Assembly: GCF_001625195.1 (NCBI RefSeq)
Contig: NC_054390.1
Location: forward strand, 7,661,222 to 7,725,221
Direction: 5' to 3'
From: Drechmeria coniospora
Lineage: Eukaryota; Ascomycota; Sordariomycetes; Hypocreales; Ophiocordycipitaceae
Length of the DNA stretch: 64,000 nt
Part shown: positions 22,478-35,438 of the stretch, one piece after another
How the letters are laid out: the number at the start of each line of letters is the position of its first letter
How positions within the stretch are numbered: the first letter of the stretch is position 1
Program-made: the position numbers and the translations under genes
Notes under the pieces: model-generated
Told to the model about the DNA's origin: nothing
Database searches by the model: none
Seen by the model: only the letters and a program-made list of their open reading frames with translations

Positions 22478-25400
22478 AAAACTGCCTCGTCAACCTGCCT
22501 TCGTCTCTCGTCTCGCTGCTCCTCAACGTAAATACGGTGAGCCGCTGCCGACCTCTGGTTCCCCTTTGCTTCCAATCCGATATCTGACAAGACGAGTAGC
22601 CCGTCCAGAATGTCGTCATCGAGCTCAGCTACCGACCACCACCCGCAAGCGGGCAGTCGGGATCTGCTGCCGCCCCGCGATCCGTCTTCGTCGGGTGGAC
22701 TGGCTTGCCGAGCAAGCGAAGACCTCCCCCCCCGGTGAATCGTGACGGCCTCGCCGGCTCGAGAGGTTCGTCTCGAGATCAAGAGGTTCAGATTGTCGAG
22801 ATTGATGCAACGCTCGCGGGCACGCTCGAGCTCTTCGACGGCCAGAAGGTCACCGCCACGGTTCACGTCGATCCACCCATCGCCCACACAATCAACATTG
22901 AGCCTCTTACTCCCGAAGACTGGGAGATGATCGAGCTGCACGCGACCTTTCTCGAGTTAAACTTGCAGTCGCAAATCCGAGCGCTTCCGAATCCCACATA
23001 CATGTCAAGCGACAACACGCCCGTGCCTCCCCATCCATTGACTCTCCACCTTTCGCCAACGTCAGCTGCCAGCATCAGGATCGTGTCGCTGAGTCCTGCG
23101 CCGCCAGAAAATACGGCATTCATGAAGCTTTCGCCCAATGCCGAGGTCATTGTCGCCCCGAAGACGAGGCCCAAGACGTCCCAGAGTACGGGGGACCACC
23201 GCAGCGTCGCGAGCACGTCAAAGTCCCGACGCAGCGGAACGAGCACCGTCAGGAAACGCAGTGCAAGAGAGGAGCCGAGACCGACCTTGTTCCTCCGGGC
23301 CATGGACAGGACTGCCTGCAACGACTGGTTCGACGAAGGCCCGGTCTGCACCGACCTCAGCGTTTGGGTCGATCGTGATCTTCTGTTCACCAACTCCTTC
23401 CGGGGCATAAAGCACGTTGTCGTCGAGGTCATCAATCCTGCAGCCCTGCAAAATCCTGTTCCCGAGGGTGGCCAGACTCCAGCGACGACGCTCGCCTCCT
23501 CCAAGGTTGTTGCTTTCTTGAAGCCGTGGGACGATCCGCCCACGGCCCAGACTGCTGCCCTGTCATGCTCTCTCTGTAACGCGTTGGGATGTGTCGGCAT
23601 CGTCGGTGGAGTTGTCAAAATCCAAACCGCTCCCGCCGAACTGCAGCCTGGAAACCTGTTCGCCATCAAGGTCTTCCCCTTTGCCGCCGGCCCGAAGGCG
23701 AGCGAGGGACTACGCTTTGGCAGCGAGACGAAGGCGGAAAAGGAGGAATCCGCCAAAAGATTCAGGCATATGTACTCCGGCATCAAGGGTGCCGGCGGCT
23801 TGCTCCAAGGGCCGCTCACCGATGGCATAGTTGTAGGCCTTCATGACGGACTCGAGGCTCCGTTAGGGTGGGAGGGTGGCATCGTACGCTTCGATTACAG
23901 CCCAGATTTTACACCGGCCGAGAAGGGAAAGGACGATACCCTATGGATGGCCAACCTTGATCCAAAGATATCAATCGAGTTTCAGCAACCGCAACCTCGA
24001 CCGTCATGGATGGCCGAACCTGACCTCTTCGAGCTCCAGGCCACCCACGACTCCTTGCTGGTCGGCATCGATTCGCTTCTCTCCAATCTGCAGTCTCACC
24101 TGGCTCACATGTCTTCCGTTCTGCTGACGGGCTCCATGGGGTCGGGGAAGACGTCGGTGGCAAAGCACATGGCCGAGACGCTGAGGCGCGAGCACCTGTT
24201 CTACACCGTCTACTTTCCCTGTCGGAAGTTGGTCAAGGATGAGACGAGGATTTCCACCATCAAGGAAACTCTGAACCGCATCTTCATGTCGGCCAGCTGG
24301 GGGGCCCGGCTTGGCGGCAAGGCTCTCGTCATCCTCGATGATCTCGACAGGCTGTGTCCGATCGAGACAGAGCTGCAGGTGGGAAACGACAATGGCCGAA
24401 GTCGGCAGATCAGCGAAACGGTTCGGTCGGTGGTGCGGCAGTTCTGCAAGAGGGGCAGCAATGTCGTCCTACTCGCAACGGCTGAAGGGAAAGACTCGAT
24501 GAACAACGTCGTCATCAGCGGCCACGTCATTCGAGAAATTGTCGAGCTTAAGGCGCCAGACAAGGAGGCGAGGCGGAGAGTCATGGAGTCAATCGCCAAT
24601 CAAGACGCTGTCGATGCAGGAGACGTCGATGAGCGGGCGAGCGAAAACAGCAGACCGCCGACTTCGGACGGGAGCGCCATCGATGCCAGCGATGCCTGGA
24701 TGCACGGTTCGGATCAACAGCTCCCCAAAGCTGGCACCGCCGGTTTTGTCCTAGAATCGGGTCTCGACTTTCTAGACATTGCAGGACTAACCGACGGTTA
24801 CATGCCAGGCGACCTTGCCGTGCTGGTATCGCGCGCCAGGAACGAGGCCATCATGCGCTCGATCAGCGACGCTCCCCTCGGCTCCAGCGCCGGCTCCGTA
24901 CACCTCGGTCGACAAGACTTTGACAAGGCGCTGGAAGGATTCACGCCAGCGTCACTTCGAAACGTGGCGCTTCAGAGCTCGACGGTGACGTTCAAGTCGA
25001 TCGGAGGATTGCAGGAAACGCGAAAGGTTCTCCTGGAGACGCTCGAGTACCCGACGAAATACGCGCCGATCTTTGCTCAGTGCCCACTTCGGCTGCGATC
25101 AGGGTTGCTTCTGTACGGCTTCCCCGGCTGCGGCAAGACGCTGCTCGCCAGCGCAGTTGCCGGCGAATGTGGCCTGAACTTCATCAGCGTCAAGGGACCA
25201 GAAATCCTCAACAAGTACATCGGTGCTTCCGAGAAGAGCGTCAGGGACCTCTTCGATCGGGCGCAGTCGGCGAGGCCCTGCGTCCTGTTCTTCGACGAAT
25301 TCGACTCGATCGCACCGAAGAGAGGACACGACTCCACCGGCGTCACGGACCGCGTCGTGAACCAGCTCCTGACGCAGATGGACGGCGCCGAAGGACTTTC

Positions 25401-26142
25401 CGGCGTCTATGTCCTGGCGGCGACGTCGCGTCCAGATCTCATCGACCCGGCGCTTCTCCGGCCCGGTCGGCTGGACAAATCCCTGCTCTGCGACATGCCG
25501 TCGATGGAGGACCGGCTGGACATACTGAGGACCCTTTTCCAGAAGGTCCGGCTATCGGATGAACTGACGGACTCGGACGACGCCTGGATCGACATTGCGC
25601 GTCGGACCGAGGGATTCTCTGGGGCCGACCTCCAAGGCCTCGTGTCCAACGCTCAGCTGGAGGCAATCCACGACGTTCTGGACGTGAAGGCTGCACCAGG
25701 CTCGTCCGGACAAGGAATCAGCAGGGAGGCCAGCGCCCGCAACTCGACACCTAGCTTCGTCCAGTTTCGCTACGGCGCCGAGCCGTCGGCCGCGAGCAGG
25801 AGCGCGGCCGCCGCGAGCAAGTCGGTGACGTTGATGGAGAAGGCGGCAATCATGGCAAAGCTGGAGCAGATCAAACTCGGGCGCAAAAGGGCGAGGCACG
25901 CACACGAAGACAAGGACCCGACGACGGGCGAATCCGAGGGCAAGGACGCGTCGGAACACCGAGAAGTCGTCATTGGCTTGTCGCACCTGGTCAAGGCTCT
26001 TGCCAACACGAGGGCCAGCATCAGCGCCGAGGAGAAGGCGAGGTTGCAGAGGATTTACAAAGAGTTTGTCGTCGGGAGGAGCGGTCAGATGAAAGACGGA
26101 CAGGGGAGCATGGAGATTGGCGGGAGGAGCAGCTTGATGTAG
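22420..26142 (+). CDS. PEX1: PEX1, peroxisomal AAA+ ATPase
   Basis: Together with PEX6, forms the hexameric motor that extracts ubiquitinated PEX5 from the peroxisome membrane. Exons 22420-22536 and 22600-26142 (63-nt intron, GTGAGC donor, TCTGAC branch, TAG acceptor) give 1,219 aa, normal for the family. Exon 1 carries the start of the N-terminal adaptor domain (LVHLKNCLVNLPSSLVSLLL), which continues in exon 2. D1 has a Walker A GSMGSGKT near residue 548. D2 is canonical, with GFPGCGKT near 877, VLFFDEFDSIAP near 932 and the SRH region ATSRPDLIDPALLRPGRLDK. The C-terminal 130 residues are charged. The ATG at 22420 gives the conserved N terminus. Confident. Confidence 0.94.
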
Positions 26143-26360
26143 ATGGATGAATAGATGGACGGCGACGGCGGCAGTACGTGATGCACATGTAATGTAGCAA
26201 GGGAACAAGGGCGGGTTGAGTCGGCGTCAACGAGCTGAACGGAACAGAGATGTGCGTATTTCGTATATATACAAAAACGAAGCGCATACGACGCCAGGTA
26301 TTATTGTCCAAGGGTTGTTGGTCAAGATGGAGGAAAGGAGACGTTCGTTCGAGAGGGCAC

Positions 26361-27413
26361 CTATGCGGCAGGGGCCGGGCGTTCGGGATCCGGTATCAAC
26401 TCGCGCGCGAGCAGCAGCACCTGCTCGTGGATCTCCTTCTTGGCTGCCAGCAGCCCCCTGTTCTCGCTCAGATATCTTCCTGCTCCAAAGTTCATGGGTC
26501 GGCCGTCCAAGTCGGTGACGACGCCACCGAGCTCTCGGAAGATGAGTTGGGCACCAACGTGGTCCCATATGCAAGACCTGCTGCGCTCCTTGGAGGGAAT
26601 GCGGATCAGGACATCGCCGCCGCCGATGATGAGGGCGGCGTAGCGGACGTGCGACGACCAAACGTCGGTGCCGGGGAAGGGGGCGCCGAGCCTGGTTGCG
26701 AGCTCTCGCATCGTCGCCCGGCTCGAGGCTCGGTTGAGGTCGCAGTCGACGATGTGGGTGTCGGCCGGCGTCGATGGAGGCTGGAGCTGTGGCAGCGGAC
26801 TCGGTTCGAGCCGTGCGTCGGCCGAGGACAGGACGGCCATGTGGGCGCCCTGTCCGGCCACAGCGAAGAGCATGATGCCGAGGCCGTCGGTGTCGATGCT
26901 CGATTCGCGGATCCGGCCGGCGGCGTCGAGCTTGAGGTTCGGGTACGCGACGACGGCCAGCATCTCCTGGCCGTCCTGGACGAGTGCGAGCGAGACGGCG
27001 TACTGCTCCCCTTTGAGAAAGGCGGCCGTTCCGTCGACGGGGTCCATGACGAAGTAGCGGCCCTCGGAGCCGCCGGTGCCGCGGCCGCCCAAGTCGATGA
27101 GGTCAAGCATCTCCTGGACCGAGTGGACGCCACCGGCGGCGGCGGAGAAGAGTTCGAAGACGCGGGCCAAGAGGCGGTCGTCGGCGCGCAGCACCGCCGA
27201 GTCCTCCTCGCCGACGAAGCCGACGCCGGGGAAAGCGTCGCGGAGGATGCTGATGAGGAGGGCCTGGGCGGCGAAGTCGGCCACCGTCACCGGCGAGGCA
27301 TCTTCCTTCGACACCTGCGTCACGGTGGAGAGGACGCCCTTGGTGAGCCTGGCGGCGCGCACGACGGCCTCTTGCGCCACTTGAAGCTCGCGGTGCCAGG
27401 GCAGGGCCGACAT
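26361..27413 (-). CDS. MET22: 3'(2'),5'-bisphosphate nucleotidase (Met22/Hal2 type)
   Basis: Hydrolyses 3'-phosphoadenosine 5'-phosphate to AMP, clearing the by-product of sulfate assimilation; yeast Hal2 is the lithium- and sodium-sensitive salt-tolerance target. Single exon, 350 aa, as in the family. The metal-dependent phosphatase motifs are GFVGEEDSA, then MDPVDGTAAFLKG near residue 122, then SCIWDHVGAQLIFRELGG near residue 284. The opening LPWHRELQVAQEAVVRAARL resembles fungal Met22 proteins. No signal sequence. Its 3' end is only 218 bp from the PEX1 stop (convergent). Inositol monophosphatase itself is the alternative within the superfamily but is shorter and lacks this N terminus. Confidence 0.88.
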   Translation of the reverse strand: MSALPWHRELQVAQEAVVRAARLTKGVLSTVTQVSKEDASPVTVADFAAQALLISILRDAFPGVGFVGEEDSAVLRADDRLLARVFELFSAAAGGVHSVQEMLDLIDLGGRGTGGSEGRYFVMDPVDGTAAFLKGEQYAVSLALVQDGQEMLAVVAYPNLKLDAAGRIRESSIDTDGLGIMLFAVAGQGAHMAVLSSADARLEPSPLPQLQPPSTPADTHIVDCDLNRASSRATMRELATRLGAPFPGTDVWSSHVRYAALIIGGGDVLIRIPSKERSRSCIWDHVGAQLIFRELGGVVTDLDGRPMNFGAGRYLSENRGLLAAKKEIHEQVLLLARELIPDPERPAPAA

Positions 27414-28905
27414 TGTGCAAAGATGGTAAACAAAATGATGCGGGGCCTGTCACCGGCATCGAGAGGTCAATTCTCCGGGTGGCAGGCAGTGCGGTTGATC
27501 ATGGGCACTGTATGGGGACAGAGACCGAGCCTCAGGCACAGAGAACCTGTGCGTCCTGTACAACTACTCCGTACATTACTCAGTATACGTACGGAGAACG
27601 GAGCACAGAATGCACTGTATTATACTTGGCACTACCTACTACCTAAGGACACAGATAACGGAGTCAGTACTGCGCAAATACAGAGTACATTTTGGCAAGT
27701 ATTTATATGCCTTGACGGCCAACTACACACTGTGCATACCGCGTGACGATCATCGCTACAATTCTCCGTATAAATAGTAGTATTACCAGTATATACAAAA
27801 CGTACACTTCTGCAGCCGACCAGGGAGGGGGATCGGAGCCTCCCAAGAGTGGGTGACTTGATCCTTTCATCGCCGGTGAGATATCGTTTTACTGTACGGG
27901 GTTGATACGGAATTGATGGCGTCCAGCCTTTGCGTTTCAAGCACCGACGACACAATGCTCGCCACCAACAGCCGACACTCCCAGTCGTCATCCTCCACCG
28001 GGGACTCTACCAGCAGCCGTCACTCTCGCAAAGGCAGCCATGGGCCCATGCTGTCGTATGTGTGTTCTGTTGTTTCTTCTGTTGTATGTTCGGCTGCCCA
28101 AGTCATATACTGGCCACCGTACACGTCGACCCAGCCGACTCTCCTCCCACCCCCCCCCCCTCCCGTCCTCAACAGCCTGGCCGGCGAGCGAGTGACGGCA
28201 TCGACATGATACGTACATGATGGTATCTCTCCAAGGTAGGTCTTGAACTCCAGATCTGCGTTGCCTCCTGAGCCATCTCGGCAGTGCTCTTGGCACCACT
28301 CCTCCCCGGCCCATCCTCTCCAGCCCCAAGGTCATCCATAATCGCCCACGTACTCGATAGCAACAAGAGAAGACATGACAAACAGCCCCAGGACGGGACA
28401 AAGCAGCACCTCCATCTTCGAGGCCGCCGGCCTGGGTTCTATGCCGCGGCAGGCCGACCATAACCAACTCCTCCAACCAAGTCCTCACCCACTCACCCAC
28501 TCTCTCTCACTCGCTCACTCTCGCTGTCTCACTCTCACTTGCCCCCTCTCGCTCCCTTTCTCTCTTCATCTCTCCATGCAAATCGGGGTATGTTGCTTCT
28601 CGAATTTTACACGCCGTCAACAGGAAAGTGCATCAAACTTCCACCAAACGCCCGCCGATGCAAAAACAATGAATGCCAGCCTTAAAATCATAGTCAAAAC
28701 AAGGCCATGCACGACGCATCGCCGCTCGAGCCTCGAGCCTCATCGGCTACTGCCCGCACCGTTTGCTCGCCCGGCACCGGAGCCGCCCGTCGCGCTGCGC
28801 GAGTGCAGCGTGCTGTACATGTTGCTCAGTCTCTTGCCCGTGACGCTTTTGCTCGTGTCGTCGACAGGCCAGAGCGCGGCCAAAAAGTCCCTGCCGCTTC
28901 GTTAG
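27414..28905. other. intergenic, MET22 promoter and CHD1 3' region
   Basis: About 1.5 kb with no supported gene. Near MET22 there is a small group of TACTCCGTAC/GTACGGAGAACGGAG words (27565-27610). An 11-base C run is at 28150-28160, and a CT/CACT-rich tract spans 28486-28577. The plus-strand frame 28375-28905 is low-complexity and unsupported. Confidence 0.55.
28486..28577. repeat. CT-rich / CACT simple-sequence tract
   Basis: Nearly pure pyrimidine with interspersed CACT and CTCA units on the plus strand, about 90 bp. Confidence 0.75.
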
Positions 28906-31900
28906 CTACCGTCGCACCCGCGCCTGTCGCCCAGCCTGGGGAGGGGTCATGCCGTACCAGAAATTGTTCCTCAGAGCCTCGTTCGCCGCGGAATGGGAAA
29001 ACTGCGCGTCCAAAAAACGGCCGATGGCGACAAGCTCCTCGCCGAAAATGCTCGCCCGTTCCTTGCTCGACTTCACATTCTCCTTCGTCGTCGACAGAAT
29101 CTTCTCAAAATTGGCTCGAACGGGCTTCAGCAGAAACCAGATCATCGCGTCGTTGTCCTTGTCTCTCTGGTCCTTGTCGTCGCCGATGCGCCGGAGCTCG
29201 TCCAGTCGTCGGAGCGCATTCGCCCTCCGCTCGGCCTGCGGTCGGCCTTCATGCTCTCGCTCTCGATGGCCGGCACCGTGGCGGTCGTCGCGCCGGCGCT
29301 GCTCGTCGCGATGGTGGTCCTCCCGACGGTGGTCTTCGCGACGGTGGTCGTCACGGCGGCCGCCATCTCGTCGGTAGTCGTCCCGTCGACGGTCGTCCCG
29401 CCGGTCGTCGCGACGATGATCCTCCCGGTGCCGGTCACGGTGGCGATCCTCGTCGTCGCGATGCCTGCGCTTTTCATGCCTGTCGCGGTCGTCGGCATGC
29501 GAACTCAGGCGACGTCCGTCATCCACGCGCCGATGCTTCGGGCTGCGACCGTCATCTTGCACCCCATGCTTGCGCTTGAAATCGGCGCGAGACGCGCCCC
29601 GGTCATCACCGTAGCTCCGGCCGTGAGCGGTTTCGCCGTCGCGGTGGTGCTCCCTCTCCCGGTCACGATGCTTCTTGGCTGCTTGGGGAACCGGCGACGC
29701 CGTCGCGCTCGCACGATGCCCATTCGCCAGCTGCTGCTTTTTGCTGTTCCGGAGATGGCCGTCCGCCGCCTTGTGCGCCGGCCGGTTGCCAGAATGCTTC
29801 GACTGCAGCACCGAAAGGAGGTATTCGGACCGACGGACGAGGTGCACCGCGCCCGGCGCCTTGAGCTTGTCGTTTGCCTTTGTGCGTTCTTCCCGCTTGC
29901 CCACTCTGTGCTCTTCCAGAAACAACTTTTCCGACATATCCAGCTCCTGGTCGTCTCGGATCTGAGCCCAGGCGCCAAAACCATGCCTGTCGATGCCGAC
30001 GAGAAGCATCGCGTCTTCCTTGGCGCCCCAGGGACAGCTATAGTTGGCTCCCTTCATGGCATCCGCGAGCCGGAACGATCGCCAGTCTTGCTGGCTTCGA
30101 ATCGCTTGCCGGAGAATCTGGAGCTGCTGCGGCCGCTCAATCGCCGTCTCGGCGTTGACCTTCTTCAGCTGACCAAAATCGATGAGCACCGCCTTCTTGT
30201 CCTTCTTCGTCAACGCCTTGCCAGACTTCCTCTCTTCCTCCGCCAGTCGAGCGTCGTTGTCCTCCATCGCATGCTTCGCAGCCGCAATGAAATCGTCGAG
30301 CACCGACTTGACAAACGTGGGATCTCTCTCAGCCAGCTTCGCTTCCTGTATAATGTCGTCGCCGCGGTCGTCCATGGACCCGAACCGAAAGTAGGCCTTG
30401 ATGAGATTCCGCTGCTCCTTGTCGTCCAGCGGGCGTTTGGGATCCGCCAGCAGCGCTCGTTGTTCCTCCTCCTCCTGCTCCTGCTCCCTCTGCCGCTTCT
30501 TGAGTCGGTCGGCCCGGTCATTTTCCTTCGTGCGGCTCTTGATCGTCGCCCTCCGTGGCGCGTTCTCGGCCGCCAGCTTCGCGACATACTCCTCGTGCTT
30601 GCGCTTCTCCTCCTCGGCTTTCATCTCCGCCACCTTGTCGGCGGGAATAATTTGGTCCCAGTCGAGGTTCATATCATCCACCTTGACATCGGTGATTTGC
30701 ATGAAATTATCCCAATCAATACCACCGCTGCTGAGGTTGATCTTGTCGTCGACCTTGGTCTTCGTGACTTCGGCGTTTTCGAGAATCGAGTCGATATCCA
30801 GCTGCTCGAGCCGTTCCTGGTTGCCGCTCTGTTCGAACATCTTGGAGGACCGCATCTTCAGGACCATCTGGATGTCCTCGGACGACGACGGGCCGTCCGT
30901 CTTTAGGCCTTTCTTGTTCAGCTGCTCCTGAAACTCGGCCTGGCCGTCCTCGGTGACGCCCGCTTGAATGGTGAGGTACTCCAAGAGCAGCTTGTTTCGG
31001 GCTCGCTCCAGAACTTCTTCCTCGACCGTTTCCTTGGACACAAGACGATAGATGTTGACGGGCCGCTTCTGTCCGATCCGGTGGGCTCGAGCCATGGCCT
31101 GCAGATCGGCCTGGGGGTTCCAATCCGAGTCAAAGATGATGACGGTGTCGGCCGTCATGAGGTTGATGCCAAGTCCGCCGGCTCGTGTGGACAAAAGAAA
31201 GCAAAAGTCGTCGCTGTCTTCGGCATTGAAGTGATCGATGGCCATCCGACGCGGTCCAGCTGCGATGGTTCCATCCAACCGTTGGAATTTGTACCCTTTC
31301 AGGGACAGGTAATCGCCAAGGATATCCAGCATCTTCACCATCTGGCTGAAGATGAGAACTCGGTGCCCGTCCTTCTTGAGCTTCGTCAGGAGCTGGTCGA
31401 TCAGCATCATCTTGCCACTACTGGCAATCAATCCCTTGATCTGATCCTCGCGGCGAACGCTGCCGGCCAAGACACGCTCCTCGGCGCCAGGGAACATGTA
31501 GGGGTGGTTGCTAATCTTCTTCAGCTCCATCATGATGTTGAGGAGCGAGTTCTTGTGGCCACCGCTGGCGTCGCACAGCGCCGCATAGTTCCTCGTCAAT
31601 ATGTTCTTGTAATAATCCAGCTGAACGTCGGAGAGCTCGACGCGAATAATTTTCTCCGTCTTTGGGGGCAAGTCGGACTCCACAGTCTCCTTCGTCCTTC
31701 GCAGGATGTATGGTGCAATGGCGGTGTGGAGATTTTGCAGCTTCTCTTGCGCATCGCCGGCGGAGAGAGAATCCAAGTCCTCGTCGATGTTCACCTTGCC
31801 AGGGTTCAGAAAGTTGAGCAGCGCCGAGAGTTCCGAGAGGTTGTTTTGGATCGGGGTACCCGTGATCAGGACCTTGCACGGGATGCCGAAGCCCAGCAAT

Positions 31901-33900
31901 CGGCCGTACAGCTGAGATTCCTGGTTCTTGAGCCGATGCGCTTCGTCCACGGCGAGCGTTTGAAACTTTATTGTCGAGAGGAAAGCAAAGTCCTGCAGCA
32001 CGAATTCGTACGAGGTCACGAGAACGTTGAACTTGGGTTTTCGGGGGTCGCCGCCAATTATGAGTTCGTTTTCGCGAATGAGCGTCCTTGATTCCTCGGG
32101 ACCGAGATAGACGACGTAATTCAGATCGGGGGCCCAATTGTTGAAAGTATCGCACCAGGCGGGAATGACGCTGAGCGGCGCAACGACCAGTGTTGGACCT
32201 TCCTGATGACGTTGATTCCGAAGCCAGCTGATGAAGGAAACTGTCTGCACAGTTTTACCGAGGCCCATTTCGTCGGCGAGAATAACGTTGTTCCCACGAG
32301 TCCAGTTGAGGCAGAGAAAGTTTAGACCTTTTAGTTGAAACTCGCGAAGCTCACCTCCGACGATGTACTCGGGTTGCTTCTCCAGCATGGTCATCCTCGT
32401 GCGCGAATTCAAGTTGGCCTCGTGCCGGTCGGACTTCCACGATCGCGACGCTCTGTCCAAATACTGGTCAATCTTGTCTTGAAACTTGACGCTGATGTCC
32501 GTGGCCAGTTCCCAGGTGCATGCTTCGTAGGTAAGTCCCTTCCATTTCACGAAATACTCGTCGTCAAGGTCGCCGTTGCGGACGGCGACAACTCTCTCGA
32601 CTTGCGTGTAGTCTGCGTAGGCATTCTCGTTTCGTTCACGGTCAAGGAAGAATTGCTCTTTCGCTTCTGGCGCGACATCCTCCCCGAAGCGTATGTCCAG
32701 CTCGTACTCGACCACCTTGCGGAAGTAGTTTTCGACTTTTCGAAATCCACGCATGCTGCGAAGCGAATCGATGGTTTCCCACGTGTCATGCATGTGCGAC
32801 TTTCCTTCCCACTTGATAAAGTATTCGAAATCGTGCCGGCCCGAGTCGAATTGGATTTCCAGCCCATCCTTCAGTCGATGTCGAATGACCTTTTCAACGT
32901 ACGGAGAGTCGTCAACGTAGTCGGCTACGTAGAAACCAGTCGTAGCCTCGGCATCTTCGTCATCATCGAAGTCGCTTTCTTCGTAGGCACCTTGCTGGAC
33001 CTGCTGCGCGGCGCGACGGTTCGACCATCGCTTCTCGGCGAAGGCGAGTGTGGGCTGTGCTTCGCGCTGTAACCTAGCCTTCTTCAGCTGACTTTTAGCC
33101 CTCGCCCCACCATATGTGTCGGAATCCGAGTCGGAATCGTTGGTTGAAGGTTGCATGGCAGGAGTGCCTCGTTTTGAATCTGGCATGCGCGTCGCTCATT
33201 AGTCGAAGGACAGCATGTGCGAGATGGCTGTTTGGCGCATGGAACTCACGAGGCATTGACGGGTTCACGCGGCGACGTTTGGTCTGTCGCCGGCTCGTCG
33301 GCCCAATATCAGAGTCGGAGTCACTCGATTCAACCTTGGAGTCTGGTCAGCTTCGTCGACGGCATGCGCGTGGCGACGGCACAGGCGAGGCATGAACACA
33401 CCAGTTTCACACGTTCCCTCGCTCGCGTCTACCCATTCGAATTAGCAGTCGATACCACAAGGCGGGCATGTTGCGGAGGAGGAACGTACACTGCGTCGAA
33501 GGCCATACAGCTCAGGGTTGGCTTTTATGAAGTCATCCTCGGCGACCGGTGACTTGCGTTTGGATGGGCGAGACGAGTCGGCCGAGGTCGCATCATCTTG
33601 GCCTCCGGCTTCCTCTGGCTCGTACACGACGCCATCCTGCACCTCGAAGTCGCCGTCATCGGACGCGTCGCCTTCACTGGTTCCATCGGATTCCGACATG
33701 TGGTCATCGTGGTGTAAGTGGTTTGAGGCGTCACCGTTGCGGTTTTCCGTGTCCGACGGGGAGGAGCGGTTCATAGGCGTGACTCGAGTGTCGGATAGAT
33801 CGCTATCACTCAAGCCGCGCTCGGCAAAGGTGGTCGTATCCCCGGCATCATCGGGCGACAAGTGACCGTTGACCAGACCCCCCTCAGTAGGGGTGGACAT
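28906..33900 (-). CDS. CHD1: CHD1, chromodomain-helicase-DNA-binding remodeller
   Basis: Nuclear ATP-dependent nucleosome-spacing remodeller linked to transcription elongation. Exons 33900-33490, 33428-33402, 33334-33250 and 33179-28906 join in phase (introns of 61, 67 and 70 nt) to about 1,598 aa. The 27-nt second exon is tentative: a GTGTGT donor at 33401 gives LRRSTRARERVKLVESSDS, close to fungal CHD1; a donor at 33412 is the alternative. Tandem chromodomains (DFEYFIKWEGKSHMHDTWE; EYFVKWKGLTYEACTWE) precede the SNF2 ATPase with DEMGLGKT near residue 470 and a DEAH box. The helicase C lobe contains LLSTRAGGLGINLMTADTVI. The C-terminal CHD1 helical domain WFLLKPVRANFEKIL closes the protein after an Arg/Asp/His-rich linker. 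Confidence 0.93.
29270..29700. repeat. short-period repeats encoding the Arg/Asp/His-rich CHD1 linker
   Basis: Degenerate repeats of CGACGGTGGTCGTC-type units on the plus strand encode, on the minus strand, a run of DRHRDRHREDHRRDD-like residues. It is inside the CHD1 coding sequence and in frame. Confidence 0.7.
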
Positions 33901-35438
33901 CGTTGCGGCTTTGACGAGAGCTGCCTGCTAAACGAAACGAGTTAGCAAGGACGCTGTCGGGATTTGCAGTGCATTGATGGCTCCATTGCAGGACGGAAAC
34001 TCCGGCGACACGTAAAATTATTTCTCAATGCTCCGTATCATGCCGGACGAGGGAGCAATTCCGGATATCGCATAGTTGTGACTCTTGGCCGAGGCGAGGC
34101 TGATGAAGAAGGTGGTGGTTACGGAGGCCAAGGCGATGACGAGGAGGCAGGGCAGGACAAGACAGTATGTCCGTGTCATCGGCAACCGTCATTTCCTTCC
34201 AACCAGCACAGCTTGCAAGTCGTACAGGGGATCCATGACCCGGGGGTGCCATGGCGTGGCGGTTGAGGCGATGATGGATGATCCAAACGGCCACGGCAGG
34301 TGTCGATTGGCAGAGACGGCAGGGGAAGAGAACGGGAGCACGTACAAATCATTCGAAGACGGAACTCGAGCACCAAGTATGATCTAGGATGATCGACTAC
34401 CTTGGCAGGTGCGAGGTCGACGCCGTATCGTGTGGATGGTCGACGGGGGTTGAGGGTTTCGAGGGGACGTGGTGTGGAAATGGGCACAAAAATGGACTGG
34501 TGTAGAGAGAATACAGATAGGTAGAGGTAGGGAAGAATTGGAGGTGGAGGAGGGTCCGAAGGCACAGTGGGCCACAGCGCCTGGCCACAGCGGTGACAGG
34601 TACTACCGGGGGCACTTGTGTTGGTCCATAGGACCTGCAGGCACGCGGACCGTACTCACGTGACACGGAAGCAAACTATAAGTCACTGACACGGATGCAA
34701 CGCTTACTTTGAATATGAGTAGCAAGTAAAGTAGTACCGTGCATTGCATGTACATGTACAGTGTAAGTGAGTGGTTGTATACTTACTACCCAGTGCCACC
34801 ATGTAAGTACGCAAATCAAGGCGGTTGGACACCAAGATGGCTGGCAAACTGAATGAATCGAGAAGAATTCGTGTGCGCTTTGAATCACCATCCGCTCACG
34901 GTAATGACTACACTGCGTCCGACGCAATCGCTCAGTGCTAGTACATACGGCACTGTTATATGCACGTCTGCGTGTATGCGGTTGCATGTATCTCGCTATT
35001 AATTCCAGTACAATTGTAAGTATTATAAGTACAGCTATATTACGGAGTACTTACTCCGTGCTCCGTTCCGTACTGCACTTCAATATATGGTTCTGTACTC
35101 CGCATGCATGTGCAAGTACAAGTACAAGCATGGTAAGTACTTACATGTTTATTCCATATGTAATACGTATCTATTAATAATTGACTCTTATTGAGATACT
35201 GTGCAAATACGCATTTTGAATACATGCATATACTGGATTCTTGCTGAAGGTACTTGTATTATGTTCTCCAGGATACCATGGATCTGATGTAGGTGTAAGT
35301 ACTTACGGAGTAAGCAAATCGAATCTTTTAATTGTCGTGGTAATAGTAGAAATTCGCACACGAGTTACCTCAGCATGCCATCCGTCTGGTCTGCATCGTG
35401 TCTGGTGGGTGCATATTCCCGATCACATCTCAAGACAG
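33901..35438. other. intergenic, CHD1 promoter side and GTAC-rich stretch
   Basis: 33901-34660 probably holds the CHD1 leader and promoter; open frames there lack support. From about 34,730 to 35,310 the composition shifts to AT-richer DNA with many GTAC words (TACGGAGTACTTACTCCG near 35041, TTACGGAGTAAG near 35303). Confidence 0.55.

Noticed and set aside
26250..27746. Plus-strand open frame of 498 codons
   Set aside because: Antisense to the Met22-type nucleotidase, which has complete catalytic motifs on the minus strand.
28993..32091. Plus-strand frames of 637 and 375 codons
   Set aside because: Antisense shadows of CHD1. The Val/Leu/Pro-rich translation mirrors the Arg/Asp/His-rich tail and no domain is present.
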